From an uncultured Steroidobacter sp. (GTDB lineage Bacteria > Pseudomonadota > Gammaproteobacteria > Steroidobacterales > Steroidobacteraceae), in contig CAMLEO010000007.1 in the NCBI GenBank assembly GCA_946478975.1, positions 1 to 57,179 of the forward strand: a DNA stretch of 57,179 bases, read 5' to 3'. This document shows positions 43,723 to 53,309 of the stretch, in pieces. Every line of letters begins with the position of its first letter. Within the stretch, counting starts at the first letter, position 1. The notes beneath the pieces are model-generated. The model was given only the letters and a program-made list of their open reading frames with translations. It made no database searches and was not told the origin of the DNA. The translations under genes and the position numbers were made by a program.

Positions 43723-44892
43723 ATGAGCAGCTCGGCCCCCGTCGCCCGTCTCAACGAACCATCGGCCGCAGAACGGCCGATCCGCGTTTTGCATTTACGC
43801 GATTCGCCGTGGGTCGACGGCCCGGGCCGCACGATTCTCGAAACCGGCTCACACCTCGATCGCTCGCGAGTCGAATATCACATCGGTGTGCTGGTCGCGC
43901 AGCGTGAGGGCGAGCATCCACTGGTCGACTCGGCACGCCAGCGCGGCATCAGCGTCATTCCGATCACCGATCGCGGGCCGCTCGACGATCAGCTGCTCGG
44001 CCCCATCCTGGCGCTCATCGACAATCTGCGGATCGATATTTTGCACACGAGTGAGTTCCGCTCGAACCTGGTCGCGCAGCTCATCAAGCGTCGGCGTCCG
44101 AAACTGATCATGGTCGCGACCGCTCACGGCTGGATCGCAAACACCTTCCGCCGTCGCGTCACACGTTTTCTGGACAAGCTGATGTTTCGGCGCTTCGATC
44201 ACGTGATCCTCGTGTCGGAGGCGACGCGCTCGCTCGTGCCGCGTTGGTGGCTGTCGGATCAGCGCGCCACTGTGCTTCGTAACGCACTGGTGCTGAAGTC
44301 CTACGGCAGCGAGATCGTCAACAAGCCTCGCCGGCCGATCAATCCGCAGGAAGCGGTGATGGTCAACGTCGGACGGCTGTCGCCGGAAAAAGGCCAGGAG
44401 ATGCTGCTGCAAGCGATGCATGCATTGACGCCTCGCTGGCCGAAGCTGCGTTTGAAGTTCGCCGGCATCGGGCCCCTGGAACAACAGCTGCGTTCGGTCG
44501 CCCGCAGCTTGGGGCTGGAAGATCGCGTCGAGTTCGTCGGCTACGTCAAAGACATGCCGCGGCTTTACGCCGATATCGACCTGGTGGTGCAGAGCTCGTT
44601 TACCGAAGGTTTGCCGAACGTGATTCTGGAAGCTGCGTACCTGCGCGTGCCGATCGTTGCGACGGCTGTGGGCGGAACGGCGGAAGTCATCCAGCATCGC
44701 GAGTCGGGCTGGCTCATCCAGCCCAAGCTCGACCAGCTGACGGACGGCATCGCGCAGTTCCTCGAACGTCCGCAGGAATTCACCCGGATGGCCGAGCGTG
44801 CCCATCAGGGCATCGTGCAGCACTACTCGTTCGACGTGCGCACCGATAAGCTCACGCAGGTCTACGATCGGCTCATGGGTAGAACACGGTGA
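43723..44892 (+). CDS. Family 4 glycosyltransferase
   Basis: A 389-residue GT-B retaining glycosyltransferase. RVLHLRDSPWVDGPGRTIL and EYHIGVLVAQREGEHPLV begin the acceptor domain; VGRLSPEKGQEML and the E-x7-E region EGLPNVILEAAYLRVPIVAT form the donor site. It probably adds one sugar to the repeat unit. It overlaps the ligase/polymerase gene by four bases (GTGA), so the two are coupled. Confidence 0.9.
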   Translation: MSSSAPVARLNEPSAAERPIRVLHLRDSPWVDGPGRTILETGSHLDRSRVEYHIGVLVAQREGEHPLVDSARQRGISVIPITDRGPLDDQLLGPILALIDNLRIDILHTSEFRSNLVAQLIKRRRPKLIMVATAHGWIANTFRRRVTRFLDKLMFRRFDHVILVSEATRSLVPRWWLSDQRATVLRNALVLKSYGSEIVNKPRRPINPQEAVMVNVGRLSPEKGQEMLLQAMHALTPRWPKLRLKFAGIGPLEQQLRSVARSLGLEDRVEFVGYVKDMPRLYADIDLVVQSSFTEGLPNVILEAAYLRVPIVATAVGGTAEVIQHRESGWLIQPKLDQLTDGIAQFLERPQEFTRMAERAHQGIVQHYSFDVRTDKLTQVYDRLMGRTR

Positions 44893-46217
44893 ACAAGCAG
44901 GCCAAGGAACTCAGCCCGGAGGAGGCCGAGAAAAAAACCCGGTTTCTTTACTGGTGGCTGCTGCTGGCGCTGTTCTTCGAATACGGCCGGCCGGCGAGCT
45001 ACTTTCCGCCGCTTGCCATCCTGCCCCTGAACAGCACCATTCCGACGGTGCTGCTGCTGGTGACCTTGGTCGCCAAGAATCTGCGGCCGTGGAACAGCAT
45101 CTTCGCCGACAAGTACGCCAGGTGGCCGTTCATTTTCATCGGCTTCATCATGATCTCGGCGCTCTGGGCCACGGTGTTCACCTACACCAACACCATCTTC
45201 CAGCGTGCGCTCGGATATTTGTTCCTGTTCATCATGATCGCGCGCATCTGCACGACGCGGCAGCGCATTCGCGGCGTGTTCTTCGCTCTGATGGTCTCGC
45301 ATTTGTTCCTGCTGGCCATGAACCCGATCGTCGTAATGGAACCGACGGTGCGCCATTACATCGTCGGCGCCACGTTCCTAGGCGACGGCAACGACTTCTC
45401 GCTGTCCCTGTGCATCCTGATGGGGTTCTCGGTGGAGATGGCGTTGGCGCAGACCTCGAAATTCAAACGAATGTTGTACTGGGGACTGATGGGTCTGCTG
45501 CTGCTGGCGATCATCGCTTCCCAGTCGCGAGGCGCCACGCTCGGTATTGCGGCAGTGTTCGGTTATATGTGGTGGCGCAGCCCGCGCAAGGGCGTCGGTA
45601 TCGTCGTCATCCTGCTGGCTGCTTTCGCAGTGCTGCTGTATGCGCCGGATGTTTATTTCCAGCGCATGAGCACCTTGTCGGCGCCGACGGAGGACAGCTC
45701 CGCCGAAGGGCGGCTGCATGCCTGGCGCGCCGGAACCAAGATGGCGCTCCACAATGTGCTCGGCGTCGGCGCGGGCAATTTCCCGAACAACTTTCCGAAG
45801 TACCGCGCCCCCGATGCGCCGGCGCGCTGGATGACGGCGCACTCCATGTACTTCCTGATCCTGGGCGAGCTCGGTATTCTCGGTCTGTTGCTGCTCTTCA
45901 AACTGGTGTTCGGCAACTTCCGCAGTAACGTGCGGTTGAGGAAACGACTGGAGCAGCAGCCGGATCCAAAACAATTCAGCGCCGATATTCGCTCGTTGGA
46001 TATGTTCAACGCCGGCATCATCGGCTTCGCGGTCGCCGGCGCATTCCTGTCCGTGACCTATTACCCGCACATCTTCGTATTGGGCGGCCTGGCGATTGCC
46101 TTGCGGCGTGTGGTGGCGGAGGAGGCGGGGCTCGCGACTGAGCCGGAGAAGACTGCCAGGCGTCCCGGCGCACGGCGCCTCGGAGCGCGCGCCAAGACCG
46201 AGCTCGTTGCGACTTAG
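44889..46217 (+). CDS. O-antigen ligase/polymerase-like protein (XrtA-associated)
   Basis: A 442-residue polytopic membrane protein of the Wzy/O-antigen-ligase superfamily, with about ten segments. SQSRGATLGIAAVFGYM, RLHAWRAGTKMALHNVLGVG and GNFPNNFPKYRAPDAPARW, followed by AHSMYFLILGELGILGLLL, correspond to the large periplasmic loop with the catalytic His region. The family is annotated as probable O-glycosylation ligase of exosortase-A systems (TIGR03097). It could polymerise EPS units or attach glycan to protein. It starts at GTG 44889. The 3' neighbour is convergent after 8 bases. Confidence 0.87.
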   Translation: MNKQAKELSPEEAEKKTRFLYWWLLLALFFEYGRPASYFPPLAILPLNSTIPTVLLLVTLVAKNLRPWNSIFADKYARWPFIFIGFIMISALWATVFTYTNTIFQRALGYLFLFIMIARICTTRQRIRGVFFALMVSHLFLLAMNPIVVMEPTVRHYIVGATFLGDGNDFSLSLCILMGFSVEMALAQTSKFKRMLYWGLMGLLLLAIIASQSRGATLGIAAVFGYMWWRSPRKGVGIVVILLAAFAVLLYAPDVYFQRMSTLSAPTEDSSAEGRLHAWRAGTKMALHNVLGVGAGNFPNNFPKYRAPDAPARWMTAHSMYFLILGELGILGLLLLFKLVFGNFRSNVRLRKRLEQQPDPKQFSADIRSLDMFNAGIIGFAVAGAFLSVTYYPHIFVLGGLAIALRRVVAEEAGLATEPEKTARRPGARRLGARAKTELVAT

Positions 46218-46225
46218 CTCGTCGG

Positions 46226-47416
46226 TTAACGCCGCAATATCCAGCGTTTTGCCGCCAGCATGGCGGGCTTGAGATCGTCGCCGCGTTCCAGTTCGTAACG
46301 CGTTCCCCAGGGCTTCATGAAGCTCAGCAGCGTGCGCCAGCGGCCCGGATGGGAGTCCGGCAAATTGAGCTGCGAGCGGCTGCGGAACAGCAGCGCCAGC
46401 ATCGCGTCCACGTCGCCCCACAGCCAGCGCGAGCGAGTGCCGACTCGATATGTTTCCAGCGGCGCGCGCTTGCGTCCTAGGGCGACATCGACCGCCAGGG
46501 CGGGGAAATCCACGCCGGCATCGATCGCGAGCTGCAGCGAGCCCCAGAAGCGGCCGTTGATCTCCATCAAGCGCAGGCTGGCGTCGGCGCTGTTTTGTTT
46601 GAATTCGACCATTGCCACGCCGCGCCAGCCCATGGATTTGAGCAGCGCGACCGCGTGCTTTTTGGCGATGGGATCCACCAACGAGCTTTCGCACAGCACG
46701 CTGACGCCGCCTGAGGGCGGCTTTTCCCGGATACGCCGATGCGCGAACGTGGCGAGCACGTCGTCTCCATCGCAGCAAACAAACACACCGATGCCGGGGC
46801 CGACGATGCGTTCCTGGATCAGCACTGGAAACACGGCGGGATTGAGCTGATCGAGCCGAGCAAACAAAGTCTCCGCGTCAGTCGCGTAGCCCGTGCCGCT
46901 CGACACCCATTGTTTGCCGTTCCAATTGCGCGAGCGCGCCGGCTTGAACACGGCCGGATATTCGATCTGAGCTGCCTTGCTGCGTGCATCCTGAGCCGAC
47001 TCCACAACCAGCGTGCGTGGAATCGGCACGCCAATTCGTTGCGCCTGTTGCAGCACCTGCGATTTGTCCGCGACTGCAGCCACCGTCGCCGCATCGGGAA
47101 ACGGCAAACGCACGCTGGCTGGGAGCAGCTCGCGATGCTGAGTCAGCAGCAGCGTAGTGATCTCCGTCATCGGCAGCAGCACGTCGATGCGATTGCGCTC
47201 GATGATGGCGGCGACGTCACGAACGAAACGTTCCGGCGAGCTGTTGGGGCTGAAATAGGGCGCGAAGCCGCTGGAGTATTTCGACACCGAGGCCAGCGAC
47301 GGATGAGATTCGCCGGCGGTGAACACCTGGTAGCCGGCACGACCCAACGAGCGCGTCGCCGCCAATGCGGAGCGATTGTCACTGTCCGTGATTAGGATGC
47401 GCTCGCGCGACGCCAT
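46226..47416 (-). CDS. ATP-grasp family ligase
   Basis: A 396-residue ATP-grasp protein. An N-terminal Rossmann-like domain (ILITDSDNRSALAATRSLG) is followed by the ATP-grasp fold with ADKSQVLQQAQRIGVPIPRT, PAVFKPARSRNWNGK, VAMVEFKQNSADASLRLMEI and NGRFWGSLQLAID, the last with the metal-binding residues. Such enzymes join a carboxylate to an amine through an acyl phosphate, so peptide- or amide-type decoration of the polymer fits. It runs leftward with the deacetylase encoded upstream, apart from the main EPS operon. The substrate is unknown. Confidence 0.87.
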   Translation of the reverse strand: MASRERILITDSDNRSALAATRSLGRAGYQVFTAGESHPSLASVSKYSSGFAPYFSPNSSPERFVRDVAAIIERNRIDVLLPMTEITTLLLTQHRELLPASVRLPFPDAATVAAVADKSQVLQQAQRIGVPIPRTLVVESAQDARSKAAQIEYPAVFKPARSRNWNGKQWVSSGTGYATDAETLFARLDQLNPAVFPVLIQERIVGPGIGVFVCCDGDDVLATFAHRRIREKPPSGGVSVLCESSLVDPIAKKHAVALLKSMGWRGVAMVEFKQNSADASLRLMEINGRFWGSLQLAIDAGVDFPALAVDVALGRKRAPLETYRVGTRSRWLWGDVDAMLALLFRSRSQLNLPDSHPGRWRTLLSFMKPWGTRYELERGDDLKPAMLAAKRWILRR

Positions 47417-47454
47417 GGTTCGTGTTCTGCGGCCTTCGGTTTAGTTATAAACGA

Positions 47455-48495
47455 TCAAAACAGGCCGGCGAGACGCGACATGAAGGCCGCGTCGCTGGAT
47501 GTCGAGTGTTCGTGAATATTGATCCGCCGCAGGCGGAACGCATCCGAGGCAGAATCGACCAGCCCGCGGATGGTCGTGTAAGCGCAGCGATAGCCGGTGT
47601 CTTGCACGGCCTTTGCGATCTGCGCGTCGTGATCGCCATTGGGGTACGCGAGATCGTTCGGATCGACGCCGATGCGCTCGCGAATCACTTCACGCGAACG
47701 CCGTAACTCGGCTTGAACGGAGCTCGCATCGAGCTTGGTCAGCGGCGTGTGTGTACAGCAATGCGAGCCGATGGCGACCAGGCCGCTTTCATCCAGCGCC
47801 TTGACCTGCTCCCAGGTGAGGAAACGATCGGGATGCTGCTGATCGGCCGCGACGCCGGCATCGCGCAGCAGGGCTTCGACTTTGCTCACGAGCGCATCGA
47901 TCTGCGCCTGCGGCTGTACTTTGTATCGATCGATGATCGAGCGAATCGCGAGTTTCGCCTGCGCGGGCGTAAGCGAATCGTCGAGCAGATGAGCAGCGCC
48001 GATCTCAGCGAACAGCGCACGGCTGCGTTCGGGAATGCGTCGTGCGACGCTCAGTGCACGCGACAGGCGCTCCTGCCAGAAACAATTGCCGGTGCCGATG
48101 TAGTCGGTGGCGACGAACAACACTGCCGGCACCGACGTTTCGCGCAGGATGGGCAGGGCATAGTCCAGGTTGTCATACCAACCGTCGTCGAACGTCACCA
48201 CGCACGCGTTCGGCGGCAACTGCCCGGCACCGAGCGCCTGGGCAAATTCATCGGCCGAGAGCGGCTTGAACAAGCGACGCAGCAGCCGCATCTGGCGACG
48301 GAACGTCTCGGGCGAAACGACGATGGCATCGGTGGAGAACGACTCGGCGCTGCGCTCCGGCGGCAGCACGCGGTGATAGGTCAAAACCAGCGCACGGCCG
48401 CGCAGCTTACGGCGTAAGTACAGTTCTAACAGGCCGGTGCGATAGGCAAAGGCGACTATCGCGCCTTTCAGCATTCGCTTGGCGGAGCGCATCAT
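47455..48495 (-). CDS. Polysaccharide deacetylase family protein
   Basis: A 346-residue NodB-fold protein. LVLTYHRVLPPE starts the domain, VVTFDDGWYDNLDYALPIL is motif 1, and GSHCCTHTPLTKLD is motif 2 with metal-binding His residues. It differs from the XrtA-type deacetylase at 33232, keeping the canonical FDDG. It may deacetylate the polymer or a precursor. It is first of a two-gene leftward unit, divergent from the GT4 gene at 48608 across 112 bases that probably contain both promoters. Confidence 0.87.
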   Translation of the reverse strand: MMRSAKRMLKGAIVAFAYRTGLLELYLRRKLRGRALVLTYHRVLPPERSAESFSTDAIVVSPETFRRQMRLLRRLFKPLSADEFAQALGAGQLPPNACVVTFDDGWYDNLDYALPILRETSVPAVLFVATDYIGTGNCFWQERLSRALSVARRIPERSRALFAEIGAAHLLDDSLTPAQAKLAIRSIIDRYKVQPQAQIDALVSKVEALLRDAGVAADQQHPDRFLTWEQVKALDESGLVAIGSHCCTHTPLTKLDASSVQAELRRSREVIRERIGVDPNDLAYPNGDHDAQIAKAVQDTGYRCAYTTIRGLVDSASDAFRLRRINIHEHSTSSDAAFMSRLAGLF

Positions 48496-48607
48496 CGAAT
48501 TGTACAGATCTCGTCGTTAGAATCCTGTGATTCAAATCGCGCGGGGTCGGCCGGGCAGCTGCTAGCTTGCCGGGTCGCTTACCGCCCTCGATCCTGAAGG
48601 CCGCCCC

Positions 48608-49858
48608 TTGAAAATTCTAGCGATCGCCGAGCACTTTCCCAGCCCCTACAAGCCGTATCACAACACTCAGTTCGAGGAGTTCGTGGCGGCCGGGCACGAG
48701 CTGACGGTGGCGGCGTTCGATCGACATGCCGGCCCGCCGGGCGCGCCGCCGGATTCTGCGCCGTTCGTGCGAAACACGCGCTATCTGCCGGGCACGCTGC
48801 GTGACCTGCCGCGATTTCTGCCGGCACTTTTGGGCCGCGCGCTGCGGCATCCCTTCGCAAGCCTCAAGCAAGCGGCGAGGGCGATGAAATACCCGGATTC
48901 GCTGAAGCGCCGACTGATGAATGCCTGTCGAGCCATGTTGCTGCCGAGCGCCGCGCCGGATTTCTGCATCGTCCATAACCTGCGCGCGGTGATGAACGTG
49001 CAGTTCCTGAAACTGCTGTATCCGGATGCTGTGGTCACGATGTACTACCACGGTGGCGAGTTGCCCGGCGTTCCGATTCCTACCGAAGCCGAATCGCGCC
49101 GTGCGTTTCGCAGCGTCGACATCGTATTCACCAATACCGAGTACTCGCGCCGGCACGCCGTGTCGCGAGGAGCCGATCCGCAGACCGTCGTGATCTCTCA
49201 GGTCGGCTTCAATCTCAGCGCATTCCCCGATCCCGCCGAGCGCGCTTATCGCCAGGGCGGCCGGCTGAACATCCTGATGGCCGGACGCGTCGGCGAAGAG
49301 AAAGGGTTTGGCTATGGCCTGCAGGCGTTCAAGCGGTTGCTCGATGAAGACGGCTGCGACGCGCTGCTGAGAATCGCCGGCGATGGTCCGAAGGCGGACG
49401 AGCTGCGCAAGTTCGTGGCGGACAACGGTTTGACCGAACGGGTGCAGTTCTTGGGGCGCGTCGACCAGGATCGACTGCGAGTGGAATATCGAAACGCGGA
49501 CGTGTTCCTGTTGCCCAGCATTCCCCGCGGCGTGTGGGAAGAGAATCAAGCTTGCGTCGTGCAGGAAGCGCTGTTGATGCGCGCTGTCTGTGCTGTCAGC
49601 CGCACTGGGGGCGTCGCCGAATCGACCGCGCCTGAGATGCTTCCGTATTCGTTCGACATTGCTGACGTCGCAGGCATGGCCGACAGCTTGCGTCGGCTGG
49701 CGCGCCTGTCAGTGAGCGAGTTACAGGCACTGGGAGCGCAGGGCAGACGATTCGTCGAGCAGCGTTATGACATTCGCGCGCTCAACCGACACGTGCTGGA
49801 GGTGGCGCAGGCTCGTCGGCGCAGCCCGGCGTCTTCAACCCTGGAAGTGCCGGCGTAA
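48608..49858 (+). CDS. Family 4 glycosyltransferase
   Basis: A 416-residue GT-B enzyme. It begins at TTG 48608 (MKILAIAEHFPSPYKPYHNT), with GAAGG 6 bases before; no ATG gives the conserved start. AGRVGEEKGFGYGLQAFKRL and EENQACVVQEALLMRAVCAV form the donor domain. It probably adds a sugar to the EPS repeat unit. It converges with the next glycosyltransferase gene, and the two overlap by 24 bases at their 3' ends (49835-49858). Confidence 0.87.
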   Translation: MKILAIAEHFPSPYKPYHNTQFEEFVAAGHELTVAAFDRHAGPPGAPPDSAPFVRNTRYLPGTLRDLPRFLPALLGRALRHPFASLKQAARAMKYPDSLKRRLMNACRAMLLPSAAPDFCIVHNLRAVMNVQFLKLLYPDAVVTMYYHGGELPGVPIPTEAESRRAFRSVDIVFTNTEYSRRHAVSRGADPQTVVISQVGFNLSAFPDPAERAYRQGGRLNILMAGRVGEEKGFGYGLQAFKRLLDEDGCDALLRIAGDGPKADELRKFVADNGLTERVQFLGRVDQDRLRVEYRNADVFLLPSIPRGVWEENQACVVQEALLMRAVCAVSRTGGVAESTAPEMLPYSFDIADVAGMADSLRRLARLSVSELQALGAQGRRFVEQRYDIRALNRHVLEVAQARRRSPASSTLEVPA

Positions 49859-51028
49859 CGCCGCGACAAAGCGCTGCTGTTGCACGGTCGTCGACAGCTC
49901 ACGTTCGCAACGAGCGCGGCCATTGCGGCCGAACTGTTTCGCCTGCTCGGGATTGTTCGCGAGACGCTCGATACTGTCGGCCAATGCTTTGGCATTCCCA
50001 GGCTCTAACAACAAGCCGGTCTGTTCGTGAACGACCGCTTCCTCCAGTCCCTGCAGCCGTGACGCGATGATCGGCAGGCCAGTAGCTGCCATCTCCACCG
50101 AGCTCATGGTGAAAGAATCCCAGCCCGTCGACGGCAGGACGCCGCAGAACGCGGTTTGCAGGATCTCGCGCACGTCGCTGCGATAGCCGAGGAAACGAAT
50201 CCACGGCTCGATGTCCATGCCCTGGTACTTCGCTTCGAACGGTTTGCTCTCATCGTTCTTGTTGCCGCAAAACAGAAACACCAGGTCCGTGCGGCGACGG
50301 ACGTGCAGCAGCTCGATCGCCGCATCGACGAGCGTGCCGATGCCTTTGCGCGGTGAGCAGTGGCCCGTGAAGATCACGATCTTTCGTTCGCGCGGCAGAT
50401 CGAATGTTCGATACGCGTAATCGGCCTGGGTGTCGACTTGCGCCGGTTTGAACTTTTCCACGTCGACTCCGAGCTGCACGACATCGATCATCGATGCCGG
50501 CGCGCCTCGACCATGGGTCGCGAAGTGAGCCATCGACTGCGATTCGAAGATGAGTCCATCGCAGCGGCTGCGCGACAACGCGATCTGTGCGCGCTTGAGT
50601 ATCAGCTTCCACCAGGGCGAGAGACCCGAGATCGGCCCGCCCCAGTACGACACGATCTTCCGCACGCCACCGCGACGCAGGGCTGCGTAGATTGGATGCA
50701 CGGGCTGCATGTCGAAGGTGATCGCGAGATCGATCTTCTTCTCGCGGCACAGAGTCTCTAGCGCAGCGAGACTGGCAGGGGAGGTGTCCGCAGGATTGAA
50801 CGTCGAATACTGCTGAAATTCCTGCGGCAGACACTGCGGAGCGCCGGCTGCGAGGCTCGGATAAGTGAAATGCACGCCACGCGCATCGCCTCCCGCCAGC
50901 TCCACCGCCGAGTGGTAGAACAAACGTTCCAGCGAGGAAATGGCATATCCGATGTTGGTCGGATATTTGAGCATGACGAGGGTCGAGATCACTTGAGTCG
51001 CGTCGAAGGCCCGAAGGCGGCGGCGCAT
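49835..51028 (-). CDS. Family 4 glycosyltransferase
   Basis: A GT-B protein of about 397 residues from the ATG at 51028; other starts are 51154 and 50974 (MLKYPTNIGYAI), and no good ribosome site decides. Features are IVIFTGHCSPRKGIGTLVDA and DSFTMSSVEMAATGLPIIAS, the donor site. The region upstream of 51028 lies over the PEP-CTERM promoter region and has little coding character, which argues against the longest form. It likely contributes another EPS sugar. Confidence 0.82.
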   Translation of the reverse strand: MRRRLRAFDATQVISTLVMLKYPTNIGYAISSLERLFYHSAVELAGGDARGVHFTYPSLAAGAPQCLPQEFQQYSTFNPADTSPASLAALETLCREKKIDLAITFDMQPVHPIYAALRRGGVRKIVSYWGGPISGLSPWWKLILKRAQIALSRSRCDGLIFESQSMAHFATHGRGAPASMIDVVQLGVDVEKFKPAQVDTQADYAYRTFDLPRERKIVIFTGHCSPRKGIGTLVDAAIELLHVRRRTDLVFLFCGNKNDESKPFEAKYQGMDIEPWIRFLGYRSDVREILQTAFCGVLPSTGWDSFTMSSVEMAATGLPIIASRLQGLEEAVVHEQTGLLLEPGNAKALADSIERLANNPEQAKQFGRNGRARCERELSTTVQQQRFVAALRRHFQG

Positions 51029-51324
51029 GGTACGGCCGGGCCCGTTCAGCGTGCCACTGCCCGGACAGACAAAACGGAAAACTTCGAACGCGGTCGTGTC
51101 GACCGGCGCTACAGAAAAAGTGTGACGCGGTTCACCAAGCGGGGCGTTATGCAATCCAAAGCGGGTTCGGTCATGCCCTTCGACCCAGTCTTTACGCGCC
51201 GTTTTACACTTTGGCCCGCGGAGTGTCGCTCACGTTTACAACTTTGTCGGTTCATTCCGCCGTTTCCACGGGGTCGGCCCCGCTGCTCGTGCATTTTGCG
51301 GCAAATACCCGATCGGAATGGCAG

Positions 51325-51340
51325 TGGCACAGTTCGTGCT
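51325..51340 (+). promoter_or_regulatory. Sigma-54 promoter of the PEP-CTERM gene
   Basis: TGGCAC at 51325-51330 and TGCT at 51337-51340 have GG and GC exactly ten bases apart. Two positions differ from TGGCACG-N4-TTGCW. The predicted start is near 51351, giving a leader of about 30 bases before the ATG at 51381. PrsR with RpoN is the natural activator. This is the expected promoter type for a PEP-CTERM protein in a PrsK/PrsR system. Confidence 0.75.
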
Positions 51341-51380
51341 TGAAGGGTCCGGCGGCATTTTTGCCGCACGAGATCACTCA

Positions 51381-52073
51381 ATGAACTCAAATCTTCTCGA
51401 GTCTGGCTTTCGTAACGCAGGTTGGGCAGCGGTGCTGATGGTGGCGGGCATGGGTGCCAGCCAGGCAGCCCTGATCGATCGCGGCGGCGGATTGATCTAT
51501 GACGACGTGCTCAACGTCACCTGGCTGCAGGACGCAAGCTACGCCGAGACCACCGGTGCTGCCCAGTACGGCAACATGAACTGGTACGACGCGGTGAACT
51601 GGGCTTCGAACCTGTCGTACTACGACTCGGTTCGCGGTGTGACTTACGACGACTGGCGCCTGCCGAGCACGATCAACGATCCGAGCTCGCTCGGTTACGA
51701 CACGACCGGCATGAGCAGCGAGCTGTCGTATATGTATTACATCAACCTCGGCTACGCGCCCAACTACTCGCATGACCGTTATGCGCCGGCGCCGAGTTCG
51801 AGCAACTACAACCCGTTCATCAACCTCACGACCCGCGCTTACTGGTCGGGCACGCTGAGCGACAACCCGGGCCGCGCATGGGTGGTGCACTACCACTTCG
51901 GTTCGCAGGAAACGGACTCGCTGGACGACGGTTTGAAGGTTTGGGCGGTGCGTGACGGCGACGTCGCGAACCTGCTCGCCAACGCGTCGGTGCCCGAGCC
52001 GGGCACGATGGGTTTGTTTGCAGCGACTCTGGCGCTCGGCGCGGTCGTGCGTCGTCGTCGCAATCGCGCCTGA
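51381..52073 (+). CDS. PEP-CTERM sorting-domain protein with DUF1566-like domain
   Basis: A 230-residue secreted protein. A signal peptide ends near ASQA (residues ~25-29). The middle resembles the DUF1566/Lcl family: VLNVTWLQDASYAE, NMNWYDAVNWASNL, YDDWRLPS, YWSGTLSD. The C-terminal 27 residues are VPEPGTMGLFAATLAL, then GAVVRRRRNRA: the PEP motif, a hydrophobic helix and an Arg cluster recognised by exosortase. An in-frame start at 51318 is rejected because it would cross the promoter. It is the only clear XrtA substrate in the window, and probably a surface or matrix protein. Confidence 0.93.
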   Translation: MNSNLLESGFRNAGWAAVLMVAGMGASQAALIDRGGGLIYDDVLNVTWLQDASYAETTGAAQYGNMNWYDAVNWASNLSYYDSVRGVTYDDWRLPSTINDPSSLGYDTTGMSSELSYMYYINLGYAPNYSHDRYAPAPSSSNYNPFINLTTRAYWSGTLSDNPGRAWVVHYHFGSQETDSLDDGLKVWAVRDGDVANLLANASVPEPGTMGLFAATLALGAVVRRRRNRA

Positions 52074-52091
52074 TTGCGACTGCTCAAACAG

Positions 52092-53294
52092 TTATTCGAG
52101 TGATTTCCGCAGGATCTGACCGACGCGAGTCGGCAGATCCGGCGGGCAATAAGCGTGAGTCGGTAACGTCACAATAGACGCCGCCACGCGACGCGCACCG
52201 GGCATCGTCCGGTCGCTCTCCGGCAGCTTCGCTGCCACTTCCGGCACATCACACAACGCATTCGGATACGACGCGGTCGCGCCGATTCCGGCTGCTTCCA
52301 GCTGTTCCAACACGGCCGCGCGTTTGGACGCATCCTTCACGAGGAACGGCAGGCGAGCGTACGCAGGTTGTGACTCCGGCATGGAGATGAGCTGTACGCC
52401 GGCGATCGTGCTCAGCTGTTTCATCATCGCCTCCGCTTGATCGCGGCGACCGCGAGTCAACTGCGGCAGCTTGCCCAACAGCGTCGCAGCGAAACCTGCG
52501 AGCGTGCCGCTGTATTTCTGCAGCGGATATGTTTCATCGTACGGCGTGCGGCCCAAGCCCAGGCCCGGCAATTTGCGAACCACTCCATACATCATCGGCG
52601 GCAGCAAGGTCGCGTATGCCGCCAGTTTCACGATGGTCGTCGCCGTGTGAGTCATCGATGCCGGCGGCAGTTGCGCGTGTCTCTTGTCCAGCGCCGCTGC
52701 GAGCTCAATGTGACTTGCAACTAAAGCCCCGCCTTCGAGACTGGTGATGTTCTTGCCCTTATCGAAGCTGTAGAGCCCGACATCGCCGAAGCCGCCGACG
52801 GGCCGGCCCGCCTGAGTTGCACCGAGCGCCTGCGCGCTGTCGTCGAGCATCCAGACGCCGTGCTCGCGCGCGATCGTTTCAATCGTCCGCAGATCGTTGG
52901 GAATACCGTAGAGATTCGCAGTGACAATCGCGAGCACGCGCGAGAAATCAAACTTGCGCAAAGCTTCCAGATCCATGCTCAGCGTCGTCGGGTCCACATC
53001 GCACAAGCGCGGTTTGAGGCCGGCTTTGCTCACAGCGGCGGGAACGGAATAACACGTGTAGGCGGGGACGATGACCTCGACCTTCTGCGGATCCTTGTTG
53101 ATGTCCCGCATCGCTTGCAGCGCCAGCACCATCGCAGCACGGCCTGTCGACATGAGCCAGTAGCGGCGATGGTTGGCGTGCGCGGCGAGACCTTCGCCGA
53201 GGGTTGTAGCGGCGGAAGATCCAAATCCACGTGCCAGACTGGCAGCGAACGTAAGCGGCGAAATCGGAGTTCCCGCGGGCGCGACGAATGCCAT
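52092..53294 (-). CDS. DegT/DnrJ/EryC1/StrS-family aminotransferase
   Basis: A 400-residue PLP enzyme. VPAYTCYSVPAAVSKAGLKP and LDDSAQALGATQ bind the cofactor, and the PLP lysine is probably Lys181 in YSFDKGKNITSLEGG. Members transfer an amino group to a nucleotide keto sugar, or act as dehydratases. It would supply an amino sugar for the polymer, possibly the one then acylated. It is followed by the FemAB gene (15 bases upstream on the minus strand) in a leftward unit with the SGNH-like gene. Confidence 0.88.
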   Translation of the reverse strand: MAFVAPAGTPISPLTFAASLARGFGSSAATTLGEGLAAHANHRRYWLMSTGRAAMVLALQAMRDINKDPQKVEVIVPAYTCYSVPAAVSKAGLKPRLCDVDPTTLSMDLEALRKFDFSRVLAIVTANLYGIPNDLRTIETIAREHGVWMLDDSAQALGATQAGRPVGGFGDVGLYSFDKGKNITSLEGGALVASHIELAAALDKRHAQLPPASMTHTATTIVKLAAYATLLPPMMYGVVRKLPGLGLGRTPYDETYPLQKYSGTLAGFAATLLGKLPQLTRGRRDQAEAMMKQLSTIAGVQLISMPESQPAYARLPFLVKDASKRAAVLEQLEAAGIGATASYPNALCDVPEVAAKLPESDRTMPGARRVAASIVTLPTHAYCPPDLPTRVGQILRKSLE

Positions 53295-53309
53295 GGTTGA
53301 GCCGATCGA

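Noticed and set aside
41613..43832. 739-residue open frame on the minus strand
   Set aside because: It lies opposite the NAD-synthase-like and GT2 genes, whose catalytic motifs are intact. Its composition is that of an antisense shadow.
51318..51380. Upstream in-frame extension of the PEP-CTERM protein
   Set aside because: It crosses the sigma-54 promoter and spoils the signal peptide.
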